Part shown: positions 45,715 to 56,982 of the stretch, piece by piece
Position numbering within the stretch: position 1 is the first letter of the stretch
How the letters are laid out: every line of letters starts with the position of its first letter
NCBI RefSeq assembly: GCF_030817015.1
Contig: NZ_JAUSYS010000001.1
Location: 1,178,001 to 1,242,000, forward strand
Direction: 5' to 3'
Source of the DNA: Arthrobacter sp. V1I7
Lineage (GTDB): Bacteria > Actinomycetota > Actinomycetes > Actinomycetales > Micrococcaceae
DNA: 64,000 bases
Notes under the pieces: model-generated
Database searches by the model: none
Seen by the model: the letters and a program-made list of their open reading frames with translations, nothing else
What the model was told of the DNA's origin: nothing
Made by a program: the position numbers and the translations under genes

Positions 45715-46158
45715 CTACGAGGCATCGGCCTTGATCTTCTCCACGGCCTGGTTGAAGCCGCCGCTGGTCAGCGAGGAACCGGCCACCTTGGCGACCTTGA
45801 TCTCATCGAGTTGCTTGCCGGCGATCTGCGACTTGATGCCGCTGGCGAACTCGCCCTGGAATTTTCTGGTGTTCGGGTTGGAGGGATGCGGGGTGATCAC
45901 GACATCGGACACAGACCCGCCGGCCAGCGTCAGCTGCACGCCGACCGTCTCCGTGCCGTTCGGTGACACGTAGTTGCCGTCGGCGGAGTAGATGCCGTCC
46001 TGGTAGCTGCCGGCAGCGGCTGTGGCGGGCGCCGAGGTTGCGGGCTGGGTAGCCGGCGCGGGGGCGTTCGGCGCCCCGGGGGCACAACCGGCCGCGGTCC
46101 CGGCCAGGGACAGGCCGGCGATGCCGACCAGGACGTTTTTGCGGAGGGAGGTATGCAT
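45715..46158 (-). CDS. FMN-binding domain lipoprotein (small flavin carrier)
   Basis: The 147-residue protein starts with a signal peptide and a lipobox-like TAAGC (Cys at about residue 25), then an Ala/Pro/Thr linker and a single FMN_bind domain from about residue 50 (YQDGIYSADGNYVSPNGTETVGVQLTL in two parts). The flavin attachment site of the family (SGAT-x-TS) appears as AGSSLTSGGF near the C-terminus, so a Ser may replace the usual Thr acceptor. It is exported, anchored to the membrane and encoded with ApbE, so it should carry FMN outside the cell. Confidence 0.88.
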   Translation of the reverse strand: MHTSLRKNVLVGIAGLSLAGTAAGCAPGAPNAPAPATQPATSAPATAAAGSYQDGIYSADGNYVSPNGTETVGVQLTLAGGSVSDVVITPHPSNPNTRKFQGEFASGIKSQIAGKQLDEIKVAKVAGSSLTSGGFNQAVEKIKADAS

Positions 46159-46457
46159 GCCGCGACTCGTTTCGATAGTGGACCGGTTGGGCAGGAACTC
46201 AGCGGGTTGTCAGGTCCGGCCGGCTACAGGCTCTGCCGGCTACACCGAAGACAACGTTCACTTCAGCGTACTGGTTCACCTTGGACCAAAACTTGGAAAA
46301 CCCTGTGAGGTTTTCCGTCCGCCGCCGGCGCAGTCTCCAGCACCGCCGCCCGCGCAGCGTCCGGGACCCGCGCCCGGCGGCTCCGGCCGGGCGGCCGCGC
46401 GCCCGCCCGGCCGGCGCGAAATTCCGCCAGACTGCGGGCCGACGGTAGGCTAGAGCC
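46159..46457. other. Intergenic region between the flavin cluster and argS
   Basis: These 299 nt separate divergent genes. They hold a small hairpin (GGAAAACC with GGTTTTCC, 46295-46316), a G/C-rich stretch, and the argS -10 TAGGCT at 46446-46451. No gene or known RNA element is seen. Confidence 0.5.
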
Positions 46458-48122
46458 GTGACCCCAGAAGAACTCTCCCTCGCAATTTCCGCCTGCCTGA
46501 AGGACGCCGTCGCCGCCGGTGAAATCGGGCTCTCCGCATCCGACGTCCCGGATGAGGTGCGTGTGGAGCGGCCGAAGAACAGGGACCACGGAGACTGGGC
46601 CACCAACATCGCCCTCCAGCTGGCCAAGGCCGCCGGAACCAACCCGCGCGAATTCGCCGCGGTCCTCAGCGCCCGGCTGAAGTCCATCGACGGCGTCTCC
46701 GCCGTCGACATCGCCGGTCCCGGCTTCCTCAACATCACCGTGGACGCCGCCACGGCCGGTGCCCTGGCCAAGGCGATCGTCGAGGCGGGACCGGCCTACG
46801 GCACCAACGCCGCGCTCGCCGGCCACACGGTCAACATGGAATTCGTCTCCGCCAACCCCACCGGGCCGCTGCACATCGGGCATACCCGCTGGGCCGCACT
46901 GGGCGACTCGATCGCCCGCGTGCTGCGGGCCTCCGGCGCGGAGGTCACGGCCGAGTACTACGTCAACGACGCCGGCTCGCAGATGAACGTCTTCGCCCAC
47001 TCGGTGCTGGCCCGGATGCACGGCCGCACCGTCCCGGAGGGCGGCTACCCGGGCGAGTACATCGCGGACCTCGGCCACGAGGTGCTGACGCGGCACCCGG
47101 ACATCCGCGAACTCACCGACGTGGCCGCGCTGCCGGTCATCCGGGGCGCCGCGTACCAGGCGCAGCTGCACGACATCAAGCGGACCCTTGCGGAGTTCGG
47201 CGTCGACTTCGATGTCTACTTCTCCGAACAGGAACTCCACGACGCCGGAGCGATCGAGGACGCCGTGGCCCGGCTCCGCGAACAGGGCCACGTCTACGAC
47301 GACGGCGGCGCGGTCTGGCTGCGCACCACGGACTTCGGCGACGACAAGGACCGCGTCCTGATCCGCGCGAACGGCGAGCCGACCTATTTCGCCGCCGACG
47401 CCGCGTACTACCTGTCCAAGAAGGACCGCGGCTACACCGAGAAGATCTACCTGCTCGGTGCCGACCACCACGGCTACATCAACCGGCTCAAGGCCATCGC
47501 CGCCGCCGCCGGCGACGATCCCGAGGTCAACATCGAGGTCCTGATCGGGCAGCTGGTCTCCGTCAACGGCGCCAAGCTGTCGAAGCGGGCCGGCAACATC
47601 ATCGAGCTCAAGGACCTCATCTCCTGGCTGGGCAAGGACGCGGTCCGCTACTCACTGGCGCGGTTCCCGGCCGACTCGCCGCTGACCCTGGATCCGGATC
47701 TGCTCAAGAAGCACAGCAACGAGAACCCGGTGTTCTACGTCCAGTACGCCCACGCCCGGTCCCGCGGCGCGGCCCGCAACGCGGTGGCGGCCGGCGTCGA
47801 GCGCCGTGTAGATGGCAAAGACAGCTTTGACGCCTCGCTGCTGGACCATGCGACCGAAAACGAGCTGCTGTCCTACCTCGGCAGCTACCCCTCGATCGTC
47901 GCCAAGGCCGCCGAACTCCGCGAGCCGCACCGGATCGCGCGCCACCTGGAGGTCATTGCCGGCGCCTACCACCGCTGGTACGACGCGTGCCGCGTGGCGC
48001 CGCAGGGCGAGGAGCCCATCACCGACGTGAACCGTACCCGGCTGTGGCTCAACGACGCCACCAGCCAGGTATTGGCCAACGGACTCGACCTGCTGGGCGT
48101 CTCGGCGCCGGAACGGATGTGA
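46458..48122 (+). CDS. argS: Arginyl-tRNA synthetase
   Basis: The 554-residue class I synthetase has an N-terminal ArgRS additional domain (about 1-110), the HIGH-type motif SANPTGPLHIGHTRW near residue 138, the KMSKS-type loop NGAKLSKRAGN near 375 and the C-terminal DALR anticodon domain. The GTG start at 46458 lies 6 nt after the -10 TAGGCT, so the mRNA is leaderless. It leads a run of lysine and threonine synthesis genes (lysA, hom, thrC, thrB), an arrangement conserved in actinobacteria. Confidence 0.96.
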   Translation: MTPEELSLAISACLKDAVAAGEIGLSASDVPDEVRVERPKNRDHGDWATNIALQLAKAAGTNPREFAAVLSARLKSIDGVSAVDIAGPGFLNITVDAATAGALAKAIVEAGPAYGTNAALAGHTVNMEFVSANPTGPLHIGHTRWAALGDSIARVLRASGAEVTAEYYVNDAGSQMNVFAHSVLARMHGRTVPEGGYPGEYIADLGHEVLTRHPDIRELTDVAALPVIRGAAYQAQLHDIKRTLAEFGVDFDVYFSEQELHDAGAIEDAVARLREQGHVYDDGGAVWLRTTDFGDDKDRVLIRANGEPTYFAADAAYYLSKKDRGYTEKIYLLGADHHGYINRLKAIAAAAGDDPEVNIEVLIGQLVSVNGAKLSKRAGNIIELKDLISWLGKDAVRYSLARFPADSPLTLDPDLLKKHSNENPVFYVQYAHARSRGAARNAVAAGVERRVDGKDSFDASLLDHATENELLSYLGSYPSIVAKAAELREPHRIARHLEVIAGAYHRWYDACRVAPQGEEPITDVNRTRLWLNDATSQVLANGLDLLGVSAPERM

Positions 48123-48127
48123 CTGCC

Positions 48128-49630
48128 ATGACCGCGAACGCGCAGAACCCTGGAACCCCGGTAAACCCGGCCTCCCCGCTGGCCCCCGAATGGCTGCAGG
48201 TCCCCGCGGACCTGAACGCCCTGCATGAGCCCATGTGGGCTGCCGGCGTGGCACGGAACGACGACGGCGAACTCGCCCTCGACGGGATCCCGGTCAGCGA
48301 GCTCCAGCGCCAGTTCGGCACGCCGCTGTTCGTGATGAGCGAGAACGACTTCCGGGCCAGGGCACGGGCCTTTTCCGACGCGTTCAATGATGCCTTCGCC
48401 GACATCTGCGGGGGAGTGGACGTCTACTACGCCGGGAAGTCCTTCCTGTGCACCGCCGTGGTCCGCTGGGTGGAGGAGGAAGGGCTGCGCCTCGACACCG
48501 CCTCAGGCGGGGAACTCGCCGTGGCCGCGCGGGCCGGGATCCCGGGCGCCGACGTCGCGCTACACGGGAACAACAAGTCCGACGGCGAGATCCACCGCGC
48601 CCTGGATATGAGGCTGGGCCGGATCGTCGTGGACAGCCTCGCCGAACTGGACCGCGTCGCCACGATCGCGGCGGCCCGCGGTGAGAGCGCGAAGGTCATG
48701 CTGCGGCTCACGCCCGGCGTGCACGCGCACACCCACGAATTCATCGCCACGGCGCACGAGGACCAGAAGTTCGGCCTCTCCATGGCACCGGACTCCACGG
48801 AGGTGGCCGGATTGTCCGCGGCCGAAGAGGCCGTCGCGGCAGCCTCGGGGTACGAGAGTGTTGAGCTGCTGGGCCTGCACTGCCACATCGGCTCGCAGAT
48901 CTTCGAGCCGGACGGCTTTGCCCTCGCGGCCGAGAAGCTGCTGGACTTCCTCGCCGCGATGCAGGCCAAGTACTCGATCGTGCTTCCGGAACTGGACCTG
49001 GGCGGCGGCTACGGCATCGCCTACACGCCCGTGGACACCCCGCGCCCCGCCGCCGAGATTGCCCAGGCCATGGCCGCCGTCGTCCGCTCCAAGTGTGCCG
49101 AGCTCGGCATCAGCGCGCCGCGGATCTCGATCGAACCGGGCCGCGCGATCGTGGGCAGCAGCACGTTCACGCTGTACGAAGTGGGCACCCTCAAGACCGT
49201 ACGGGTGGACGCCCCGGCCGCCGGAACAGCAGAAACAGCCGAAACCGCACCCGAAAACGTTACGTACCCGCGCCGGTATGTGTCAGTGGACGGCGGCATG
49301 AGCGACAACGCCCGTCCGGTGCTCTATGACGCGGATTATTCGGCGATTGTGGCCTCCCGGACGTCGGACGCGGCGCCGCAGCTGTCCCGCGTGGTGGGCA
49401 AACATTGCGAGAGCGGCGACATAGTTGTTAGAGATGTATATCTGCCCGAGGACGTGGCAGCCGGTGATCTGCTCGCTGTACCGGGGACCGGCGCCTACTG
49501 CTGGGCCCTGTCAAGCAACTACAACTATCTGGCCCGGCCGGGCGTTGTCGCTGTGCGCGACGGATCTGCCCGGCTCATTGTCCGCGGGGAAACCGAACAA
49601 GATCTGCTGAACCGCGACATGGGAGTCTGA
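48128..49630 (+). CDS. lysA: Diaminopimelate decarboxylase
   Basis: LysA makes L-lysine from meso-diaminopimelate. The 500-residue fold-type III PLP enzyme has its PLP lysine in YYAGKSF at about residue 104, the phosphate-binding ELDLGGGYGIAY, EPGRAIVG and the C-terminal catalytic segment CESGDIVVRD with the conserved Cys-Glu-Ser. I use ATG 48128; a GTG at 48119 that overlaps the argS stop is also possible. An Ala/Glu/Thr-rich insertion at about residues 360-375 is seen in related genera. hom begins directly after its stop. Confidence 0.94.
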   Translation: MTANAQNPGTPVNPASPLAPEWLQVPADLNALHEPMWAAGVARNDDGELALDGIPVSELQRQFGTPLFVMSENDFRARARAFSDAFNDAFADICGGVDVYYAGKSFLCTAVVRWVEEEGLRLDTASGGELAVAARAGIPGADVALHGNNKSDGEIHRALDMRLGRIVVDSLAELDRVATIAAARGESAKVMLRLTPGVHAHTHEFIATAHEDQKFGLSMAPDSTEVAGLSAAEEAVAAASGYESVELLGLHCHIGSQIFEPDGFALAAEKLLDFLAAMQAKYSIVLPELDLGGGYGIAYTPVDTPRPAAEIAQAMAAVVRSKCAELGISAPRISIEPGRAIVGSSTFTLYEVGTLKTVRVDAPAAGTAETAETAPENVTYPRRYVSVDGGMSDNARPVLYDADYSAIVASRTSDAAPQLSRVVGKHCESGDIVVRDVYLPEDVAAGDLLAVPGTGAYCWALSSNYNYLARPGVVAVRDGSARLIVRGETEQDLLNRDMGV

Positions 49631-50947
49631 ATGACCGAATTGCGAACCCTGAAAGTAGCCCTGCTGGGCTGTGGCAACGTTGGGGCCCAGGTTGCGCGGA
49701 TTCTCATTGACGACGCAGGGTCGCTGGCCTCCCGCACCGGGGCCCGCCTTGAACTGAGCGGCATCGCCGTCCGCAACGTCGATGCCCCCCGCGATGTCGA
49801 ACTGCCGCACGAACTGTTCACCGCCGACGCCGAGACGCTCGTCAAGGACGCCGACGTGGTGATCGAACTGATGGGCGGCATCGAACCGGCCCGCAGCCTG
49901 ATCCTCAGCGCCATCCGCCACGGGGCCTGCGTGGTCACCGGCAACAAGGCCCTGCTCGCACAGGACGGTCCGACGCTGTATGAGGAGGCCGACAAGGCCG
50001 GCGTCCAGCTGTCCTACGAGGCGGCCGTGGCCGGGGCCATTCCCATCCTGCGCCCGATCCGGGACAGCCTGTCCGGCGACCGGATCACCCGCGTGCTGGG
50101 AATCGTCAACGGCACCACGAACTTCATACTGGACCAGATGGACTCCACCGGGGCCCAGTTCGCCGATGCCCTGGCCGAGGCCCAGCGGCTCGGCTACGCG
50201 GAGGCCGACCCGACGGCCGACGTCGAGGGCCATGACGCCGCCGCCAAGGCCGCCATCCTCGCCTCGCTCTCCTTCCACACCCGCTTCGCGCTTGAGGACG
50301 TCCACTGCGAGGGCATCAGTTCCGTCAGCGCGGCGGACATCGCCGCCGCGAAGGACGCCGGGTTTGTGATCAAGCTGCTGGCCATCGCCGAGAAACTGAC
50401 GGACGCAGATGGCGGCACCGGGGTGTCCGTGCGCGTGCACCCCACCCTGCTGCCGCGCGAACACCCGCTCGCCGCCGTCCGCGGCGCCTTCAACGCGGTC
50501 TTCATCGAAGCTGAAAACGCCGGCGAGCTGATGTTCTACGGCCAGGGTGCCGGCGGAACCCCGACGGCGTCCGCCGTGATGGGCGACCTCGTGTCCGCTG
50601 CCCGGCGGCTGGTCCTCGGCGGCCCCGGACGCACCGAGACAACAACCGGCCACGTTCCCGCCCTGCCCATCGACGCCGCCGTCACGAGCTACTACATCGG
50701 CCTGGACGTCGCGGACCAGCCCGGCGTGCTGGCCCGGATCGCCCAGCTCTTCGCCGAGCACGGCGTCTCCATTGAAATCATGCGGCAGACCATCCACCGC
50801 GACGCTGCCTCCAACGTGGAGTCGGCAGAACTGCGGATCGTCACGCACCGCGCAAGCGAGGCTGCACTGGCAGCCACCGTCGAGGCCGTGAAGGGCCTGG
50901 ACGTCATCAATTCCGTTACATCCGTACTGCGGGTAGAAGGAGTCTAA
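49631..50947 (+). CDS. hom: Homoserine dehydrogenase
   Basis: Hom reduces aspartate semialdehyde to homoserine, the branch point to threonine and methionine. The 438-residue protein has the N-terminal NAD(P)-binding motif LLGCGNVGAQV, the catalytic domain with NKALLA, EAAVAGAIPI and the signature AEAQRLGYAEADPTADVEGHDAAAK, and a C-terminal ACT domain (about 355-438) for threonine feedback. Its ATG abuts the lysA stop, and thrC starts directly after it, so the three are one operon. The ribosome-binding site GGGAG lies inside lysA. Confidence 0.96.
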   Translation: MTELRTLKVALLGCGNVGAQVARILIDDAGSLASRTGARLELSGIAVRNVDAPRDVELPHELFTADAETLVKDADVVIELMGGIEPARSLILSAIRHGACVVTGNKALLAQDGPTLYEEADKAGVQLSYEAAVAGAIPILRPIRDSLSGDRITRVLGIVNGTTNFILDQMDSTGAQFADALAEAQRLGYAEADPTADVEGHDAAAKAAILASLSFHTRFALEDVHCEGISSVSAADIAAAKDAGFVIKLLAIAEKLTDADGGTGVSVRVHPTLLPREHPLAAVRGAFNAVFIEAENAGELMFYGQGAGGTPTASAVMGDLVSAARRLVLGGPGRTETTTGHVPALPIDAAVTSYYIGLDVADQPGVLARIAQLFAEHGVSIEIMRQTIHRDAASNVESAELRIVTHRASEAALAATVEAVKGLDVINSVTSVLRVEGV

Positions 50948-52054
50948 GTGGCTCACCAATGGCGCGGTGTCATCCGCGAATATGCCGAACGTCTGCCTGT
51001 CACCGGGGCCACGAAGGTCATCACCCTCGGCGAGGGTGGCACGCCGCTGGTCTACGCTCAAAAGCTCTCCGAGCTGACCGGCAGCGACGTCTACCTCAAG
51101 GTCGAGGGCATGAACCCCACCGGATCCTTCAAGGACCGCGGCATGACCATGGCCATGACGGCAGCCGTTGCCTCCGGCGCCAAGGCCGTGGTGTGCGCCT
51201 CCACCGGAAACACCTCCGCTTCCGCCGCCGCGTACGCGACGGCGGCCGGACTGCAGTGCGCGGTGCTGGTGCCCGAGGGCAAGATCTCGATGGGCAAGCT
51301 GAGCCAGGCGATCGCGCACGGCGCCACGCTGCTGCAGGTCGACGGGAACTTCGACGACTGCCTCGACATCGCCCGCAAACTCGGGGAGTCCTACCCGGTG
51401 TTCCTGGTCAACTCGGTCAACCCCGCCCGGATCGAGGGGCAGAAGACCGGCGCGTTCGAAATCGTTGATTCCCTCGGCGATGCGCCCGACATCCACGTGC
51501 TCCCGGTAGGAAACGCCGGCAACATCAGCGCGTACTGGAAGGGCTACAAGGAGTACTCCGCGCCGTTCGAGTCGGCCACCGCCGGCACCCTGGACCCGGT
51601 ATCCACGAAGACCCCCGTCATGTGGGGCTTCCAGGCCGCCGGTGCGGCACCGTTCGTCGCCGGCCACCCGATCACCGAGCCCGACACCATCGCCACCGCG
51701 ATACGGATCGGCAACCCGGCCTCCTGGGACACCGCCGTGGCCGCCCGGGACGAATCCAAGGGCCTGATCGAGGCCGTGACGGATGAGGAAATCCTGTCCG
51801 CCCACCGCTGGCTGTCCGCCCGTGAAGGCGTCTTCGTGGAACCCGGCTCCGCGGCCGGTGTGGCGGGGCTGATCAAGAAGCACGCCGCCGGCGAGGTCCC
51901 CGTCGGAAAGACCATCGTCATCACCGTCACGGGCCACGGCCTCAAGGACCCGCAGTGGGCGCTCCGTACCGAGGACGGCAGCGACGTTGAGCCCGTCAAG
52001 GTCTCGAACGACGTCGTTACCGTTGCCGCGGCCCTGGGACTGGAAGAAAAGTAG
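50948..52054 (+). CDS. thrC: Threonine synthase
   Basis: ThrC converts phosphohomoserine to threonine. The 368-residue fold-type II PLP enzyme has the PLP lysine in TGSFKDRGM at about residue 62, [15 protein letters not shown] and the phosphate loop [14 protein letters not shown]. This is the shorter form usual in actinobacteria and plants, not the 430-residue enterobacterial form. The GTG start follows AGAAGGAGT by 5 nt and lies directly after hom. Only 2 nt separate its stop from thrB. Confidence 0.96.
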   Translation: MAHQWRGVIREYAERLPVTGATKVITLGEGGTPLVYAQKLSELTGSDVYLKVEGMNPTGSFKDRGMTMAMTAAVASGAKAVVCASTGNTSASAAAYATAAGLQCAVLVPEGKISMGKLSQAIAHGATLLQVDGNFDDCLDIARKLGESYPVFLVNSVNPARIEGQKTGAFEIVDSLGDAPDIHVLPVGNAGNISAYWKGYKEYSAPFESATAGTLDPVSTKTPVMWGFQAAGAAPFVAGHPITEPDTIATAIRIGNPASWDTAVAARDESKGLIEAVTDEEILSAHRWLSAREGVFVEPGSAAGVAGLIKKHAAGEVPVGKTIVITVTGHGLKDPQWALRTEDGSDVEPVKVSNDVVTVAAALGLEEK

Positions 52055-52056
52055 CC

Positions 52057-53043
52057 TTGGAAACGACCCTCACGATCCCGGCCGAGTTCCCTGCCGACAC
52101 TCCGGCAGTCCTGGCCGGCCAGCTGGTGACCGTGCGGGTGCCGGCGACCAGCGCCAACCTCGGCCCCGGCTACGACAGCCTGGGACTGGCACTTTCGCTG
52201 CATGACACCCTGACGGTGGAGACCCTGGCCAGCGGTGGGCTCGAGTTCGAACTCAGCGGCGAGGGTGCCGCGACGCTGCCGCGGGATGCGAGCCACCTCG
52301 TGGTGAAGGCCGTTACCGAGGCGCTGCACCGACTGGGCTTCCGGCACGAGGGACTGCGGATCACGGCCGACAACGTCAATCCGCACGGCCGGGGGCTGGG
52401 CTCATCGGCGTCGGCCGTCGTCGCCGCAGTGACGGCGGCAAATGTGCTGGTGCCCGAGGCGTCCCGGCGCAGCAAGGACTGGATCCTGCAGCTGACGAGC
52501 GAGATGGAGGGTCATCCGGACAACGTCGCACCCGCCATTTTCGGCGGACTGGCGCTGTCGTGGCAGGACAGTGACCAGTACAGCAGCACCTGCGCGACCG
52601 TGGCGGACTCGGTCGTACCGGTCGTGGCTGTTCCGGATTTTGAGCTCTCCACCGAAGCGGCCCGCGCGCTGCTGCCGGCCTCGGTAGGCCACCACGCCGC
52701 GGCCATGAACTCGGGCCGGGCGGCACTCCTGATCCATGCGCTGACGCAAAAGCCCGAATTCCTGCTGCCCGGCACGGAGGATTACCTGCACCAGAGCTAC
52801 CGGGCGCAGGCAATGCGGCCCAGCGCCGAACTGATCGCCGCCCTGCGGCGCGCCGGCCACGCCGCCGTCGTATCCGGAGCGGGTCCCACGGTTCTGGTTC
52901 TTGCCAACGGGGAAGCGGAAGCCGGGAGGATCGTCGACCTCATCGGCTCCCATACCGCGGGGAACACGCCGGAAGTGGGCTGGCGTGTGATGAAGCTGGC
53001 CGTGGACGTTGAAGGTGCTAAAGTGGAAGTGCACCGGCAGTAA
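52057..53043 (+). CDS. thrB: Homoserine kinase
   Basis: ThrB phosphorylates homoserine for threonine synthesis. The 328-residue GHMP kinase has VPATSANLGPGYDSLGLAL near residue 28, the ATP-binding motif NPHGRGLGSSASAVVAAV near residue 107 and the C-terminal VSGAGPTVLVLA. The start is TTG, placed 2 nt after thrC, with no strong site of its own, so translation is probably coupled. It ends the hom-thrC-thrB operon. Confidence 0.95.
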   Translation: METTLTIPAEFPADTPAVLAGQLVTVRVPATSANLGPGYDSLGLALSLHDTLTVETLASGGLEFELSGEGAATLPRDASHLVVKAVTEALHRLGFRHEGLRITADNVNPHGRGLGSSASAVVAAVTAANVLVPEASRRSKDWILQLTSEMEGHPDNVAPAIFGGLALSWQDSDQYSSTCATVADSVVPVVAVPDFELSTEAARALLPASVGHHAAAMNSGRAALLIHALTQKPEFLLPGTEDYLHQSYRAQAMRPSAELIAALRRAGHAAVVSGAGPTVLVLANGEAEAGRIVDLIGSHTAGNTPEVGWRVMKLAVDVEGAKVEVHRQ

Positions 53044-53370
53044 TCACGCAGGCGGTTAACCAGTAACTTTTTATAAGACCGCGATGTTGGCCAAGTTGCC
53101 TTTCTCATCTTTCATTGCGCAATATTTTCCGGTGCCACCTGCTTTTGGTCTGACGCAGGACTCAGCAGAAACTATCTCTGCCCCTGAAGTGTCAGCCCGC
53201 CGTTCATTAAAATTTTTTCGAACGCGCCAGGTGTGAGCAACTACCCGGTCCTGCTGGCAGATATCCGTCCGGCAGGGCCGAAATCCCGGCTGCAGATCTG
53301 AACTGCAGCCCAGATCAAATCATCGCGTCCAGCTCCTAGTCTGGACGCCGTCGAGGGGGAAGGATCCTTC
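53044..53370 (+). promoter_or_regulatory. AT-richer leader of rho with two hairpins
   Basis: This stretch of 327 nt is without a gene and clearly less G/C-rich than its surroundings. Two perfect 8-bp hairpins lie near the 3' end: GGCTGCAG with CTGCAGCC (53288-53310, 7-nt loop) and GCGTCCAG with CTGGACGC (53325-53348, 8-nt loop). The second ends just before the rho ribosome-binding site. An AT-rich segment ATTAAAATTTTTTC lies at about 53207-53220. Rho is known to control its own leader in other bacteria. Confidence 0.55.
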
Positions 53371-55605
<2,235 letters not shown>

Positions 55606-55612
55606 TTGACGC

Positions 55613-55653
55613 AGGGGTGGGGCCGTCGGTTGTTTAGCCGGCCCCGCCCCTTT
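55613..55653 (+). terminator. Terminator of rho
   Basis: The arm AGGGGTGGGGCCG pairs with GGCCCCGCCCCT (one G-U pair) around a loop of about 15 nt and is followed by TTTGTC. It starts 8 nt after the rho stop codon. Confidence 0.65.
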
Positions 55654-55655
55654 GT

Positions 55656-55821
55656 CGTTCGGTTTTTTGCCGCCCCCGCCCCTACGCGTGGAGGCTCGAT
55701 CCTGACGGATCCGAGCCTCCACGCTCCGGCAGGCCCGAAGGGAGATGACGAGGGACCCGACCTGAGCTTGCGAAGGTTGGGAGTCTTCGACCGCACTCCC
55801 GGGGCGGCAAAAAACAGAACG
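55656..55821. repeat. 166-bp element bounded by 21-bp inverted repeats, with inner hairpin
   Basis: The left end (55656-55676, CGTTCGGTTTTTTGCC then GCCCC) and the right end (55801-55821, GGGGCGGCAAAAAACAG then AACG) are inverted copies with one mismatch. Inside lies a second strong palindrome (55686-55724, GCGTGGAGGCTCG with CGAGCCTCCACGC). The element sits between rho and prfA. It could be a MITE-like or intergenic palindromic repeat, or a pair of terminators; no clear target-site duplication is seen. Confidence 0.6.
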
Positions 55822-55888
55822 ACTTGCTCTCGTCCCACCTAACGCGCGGCGTAACTAGACTTGGTTTCAAGTCGAAAGAGGTTTTGAA

Positions 55889-56962
55889 ATGTTTGAGTCC
55901 GTACAGGGGCTGTTGGATGAGCATGATGCTATCCAGGCGCAGCTTGGGGATCCTGCTGTTTATGCTGACCAGCGGCTGGCCCGGAAACTGGGGCGGCGTT
56001 CGGCCCAGCTGAACGGCATTGTCGAGGCTTACCATGCCTGGCACGGGATCCAGGAGGACCTGGCGGCGGCCCAGGAGATGGCGGGGGAGGATCCGGAGTT
56101 TGCCGCGGAGGTGCCGGAGCTTGAGGCGGCGCTGGAAACGGCCGCGGCAAAGCTGCGCCGGCTGCTGATCCCGCGGGACCCGGACGATGCCCGAAACGTG
56201 ATCCTCGAGGTCAAGGGCGGTGAGGGCGGCGACGAGGCGGCCCTGTTTGCCGCCGACCTGCTGCGGATGTACACCCGCTATGCCGAATCCCGGGGCTGGA
56301 AGACCGAAATGATCTCGGCCAACGAGTCGGACCTGGGCGGATACAAAGACGTGCAGGTTGCCATCAAGGGCAGCTCGAACGACCCGGCCGAGGGCGTCTA
56401 CGCGCGGCTTAAGTTCGAAGGCGGCGTGCACCGTGTGCAGCGCGTCCCCGTGACGGAATCCCAGGGCCGCATCCACACCTCGGCTGCCGGCGTGCTGGTG
56501 CTCCCCGAAGTGGACGAGCCCGAGGAACTCGAGATCAACCAGAACGATCTCAAGATCGACGTCTACCGCTCCTCGGGACCGGGCGGGCAGTCCGTGAACA
56601 CCACCGACTCGGCCGTCCGCATCACCCACCTTCCCACCGGAATCGTGGTGGCGATGCAGAACGAGAAGTCGCAGCTGCAGAACCGTGAGGCGGGGATGCG
56701 CGTGCTGCGCGCCCGTATCCTGGCGCACCAGCAGGAGCAGATCGACGCCGAGAACTCGGCCCAGCGCAAGTCGCAGATCCGCACCATGGACCGCTCCGAG
56801 CGCATCCGCACCTACAACTACCCGGAAAACCGGATTGCGGACCACCGCACCGGTTACAAGGCCTACAACCTGGACCAGGTCATGAACGGCGACCTGGAAC
56901 CGGTGATCCAATCGGCGATCGAACTGGACGAGCAGTCCCGGCTCGACGCCATCGGCGAATAA
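55889..56962 (+). CDS. prfA: Peptide chain release factor 1
   Basis: RF1 reads UAA and UAG stop codons and releases the peptide. The 357-residue protein has the stop-codon recognition motif PVT (in RVPVTESQG, the PxT form of RF1), and the catalytic GGQ in [16 protein letters not shown] near residue 235. AAAGAGG lies before the ATG, and a -10-like TAGACT lies about 35 nt upstream. prmC follows 20 nt downstream and encodes the methyltransferase for the GGQ glutamine. Confidence 0.97.
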   Translation: MFESVQGLLDEHDAIQAQLGDPAVYADQRLARKLGRRSAQLNGIVEAYHAWHGIQEDLAAAQEMAGEDPEFAAEVPELEAALETAAAKLRRLLIPRDPDDARNVILEVKGGEGGDEAALFAADLLRMYTRYAESRGWKTEMISANESDLGGYKDVQVAIKGSSNDPAEGVYARLKFEGGVHRVQRVPVTESQGRIHTSAAGVLVLPEVDEPEELEINQNDLKIDVYRSSGPGGQSVNTTDSAVRITHLPTGIVVAMQNEKSQLQNREAGMRVLRARILAHQQEQIDAENSAQRKSQIRTMDRSERIRTYNYPENRIADHRTGYKAYNLDQVMNGDLEPVIQSAIELDEQSRLDAIGE

Positions 56963-56982
56963 GCCCGCAGGAAGCGTTGCCG

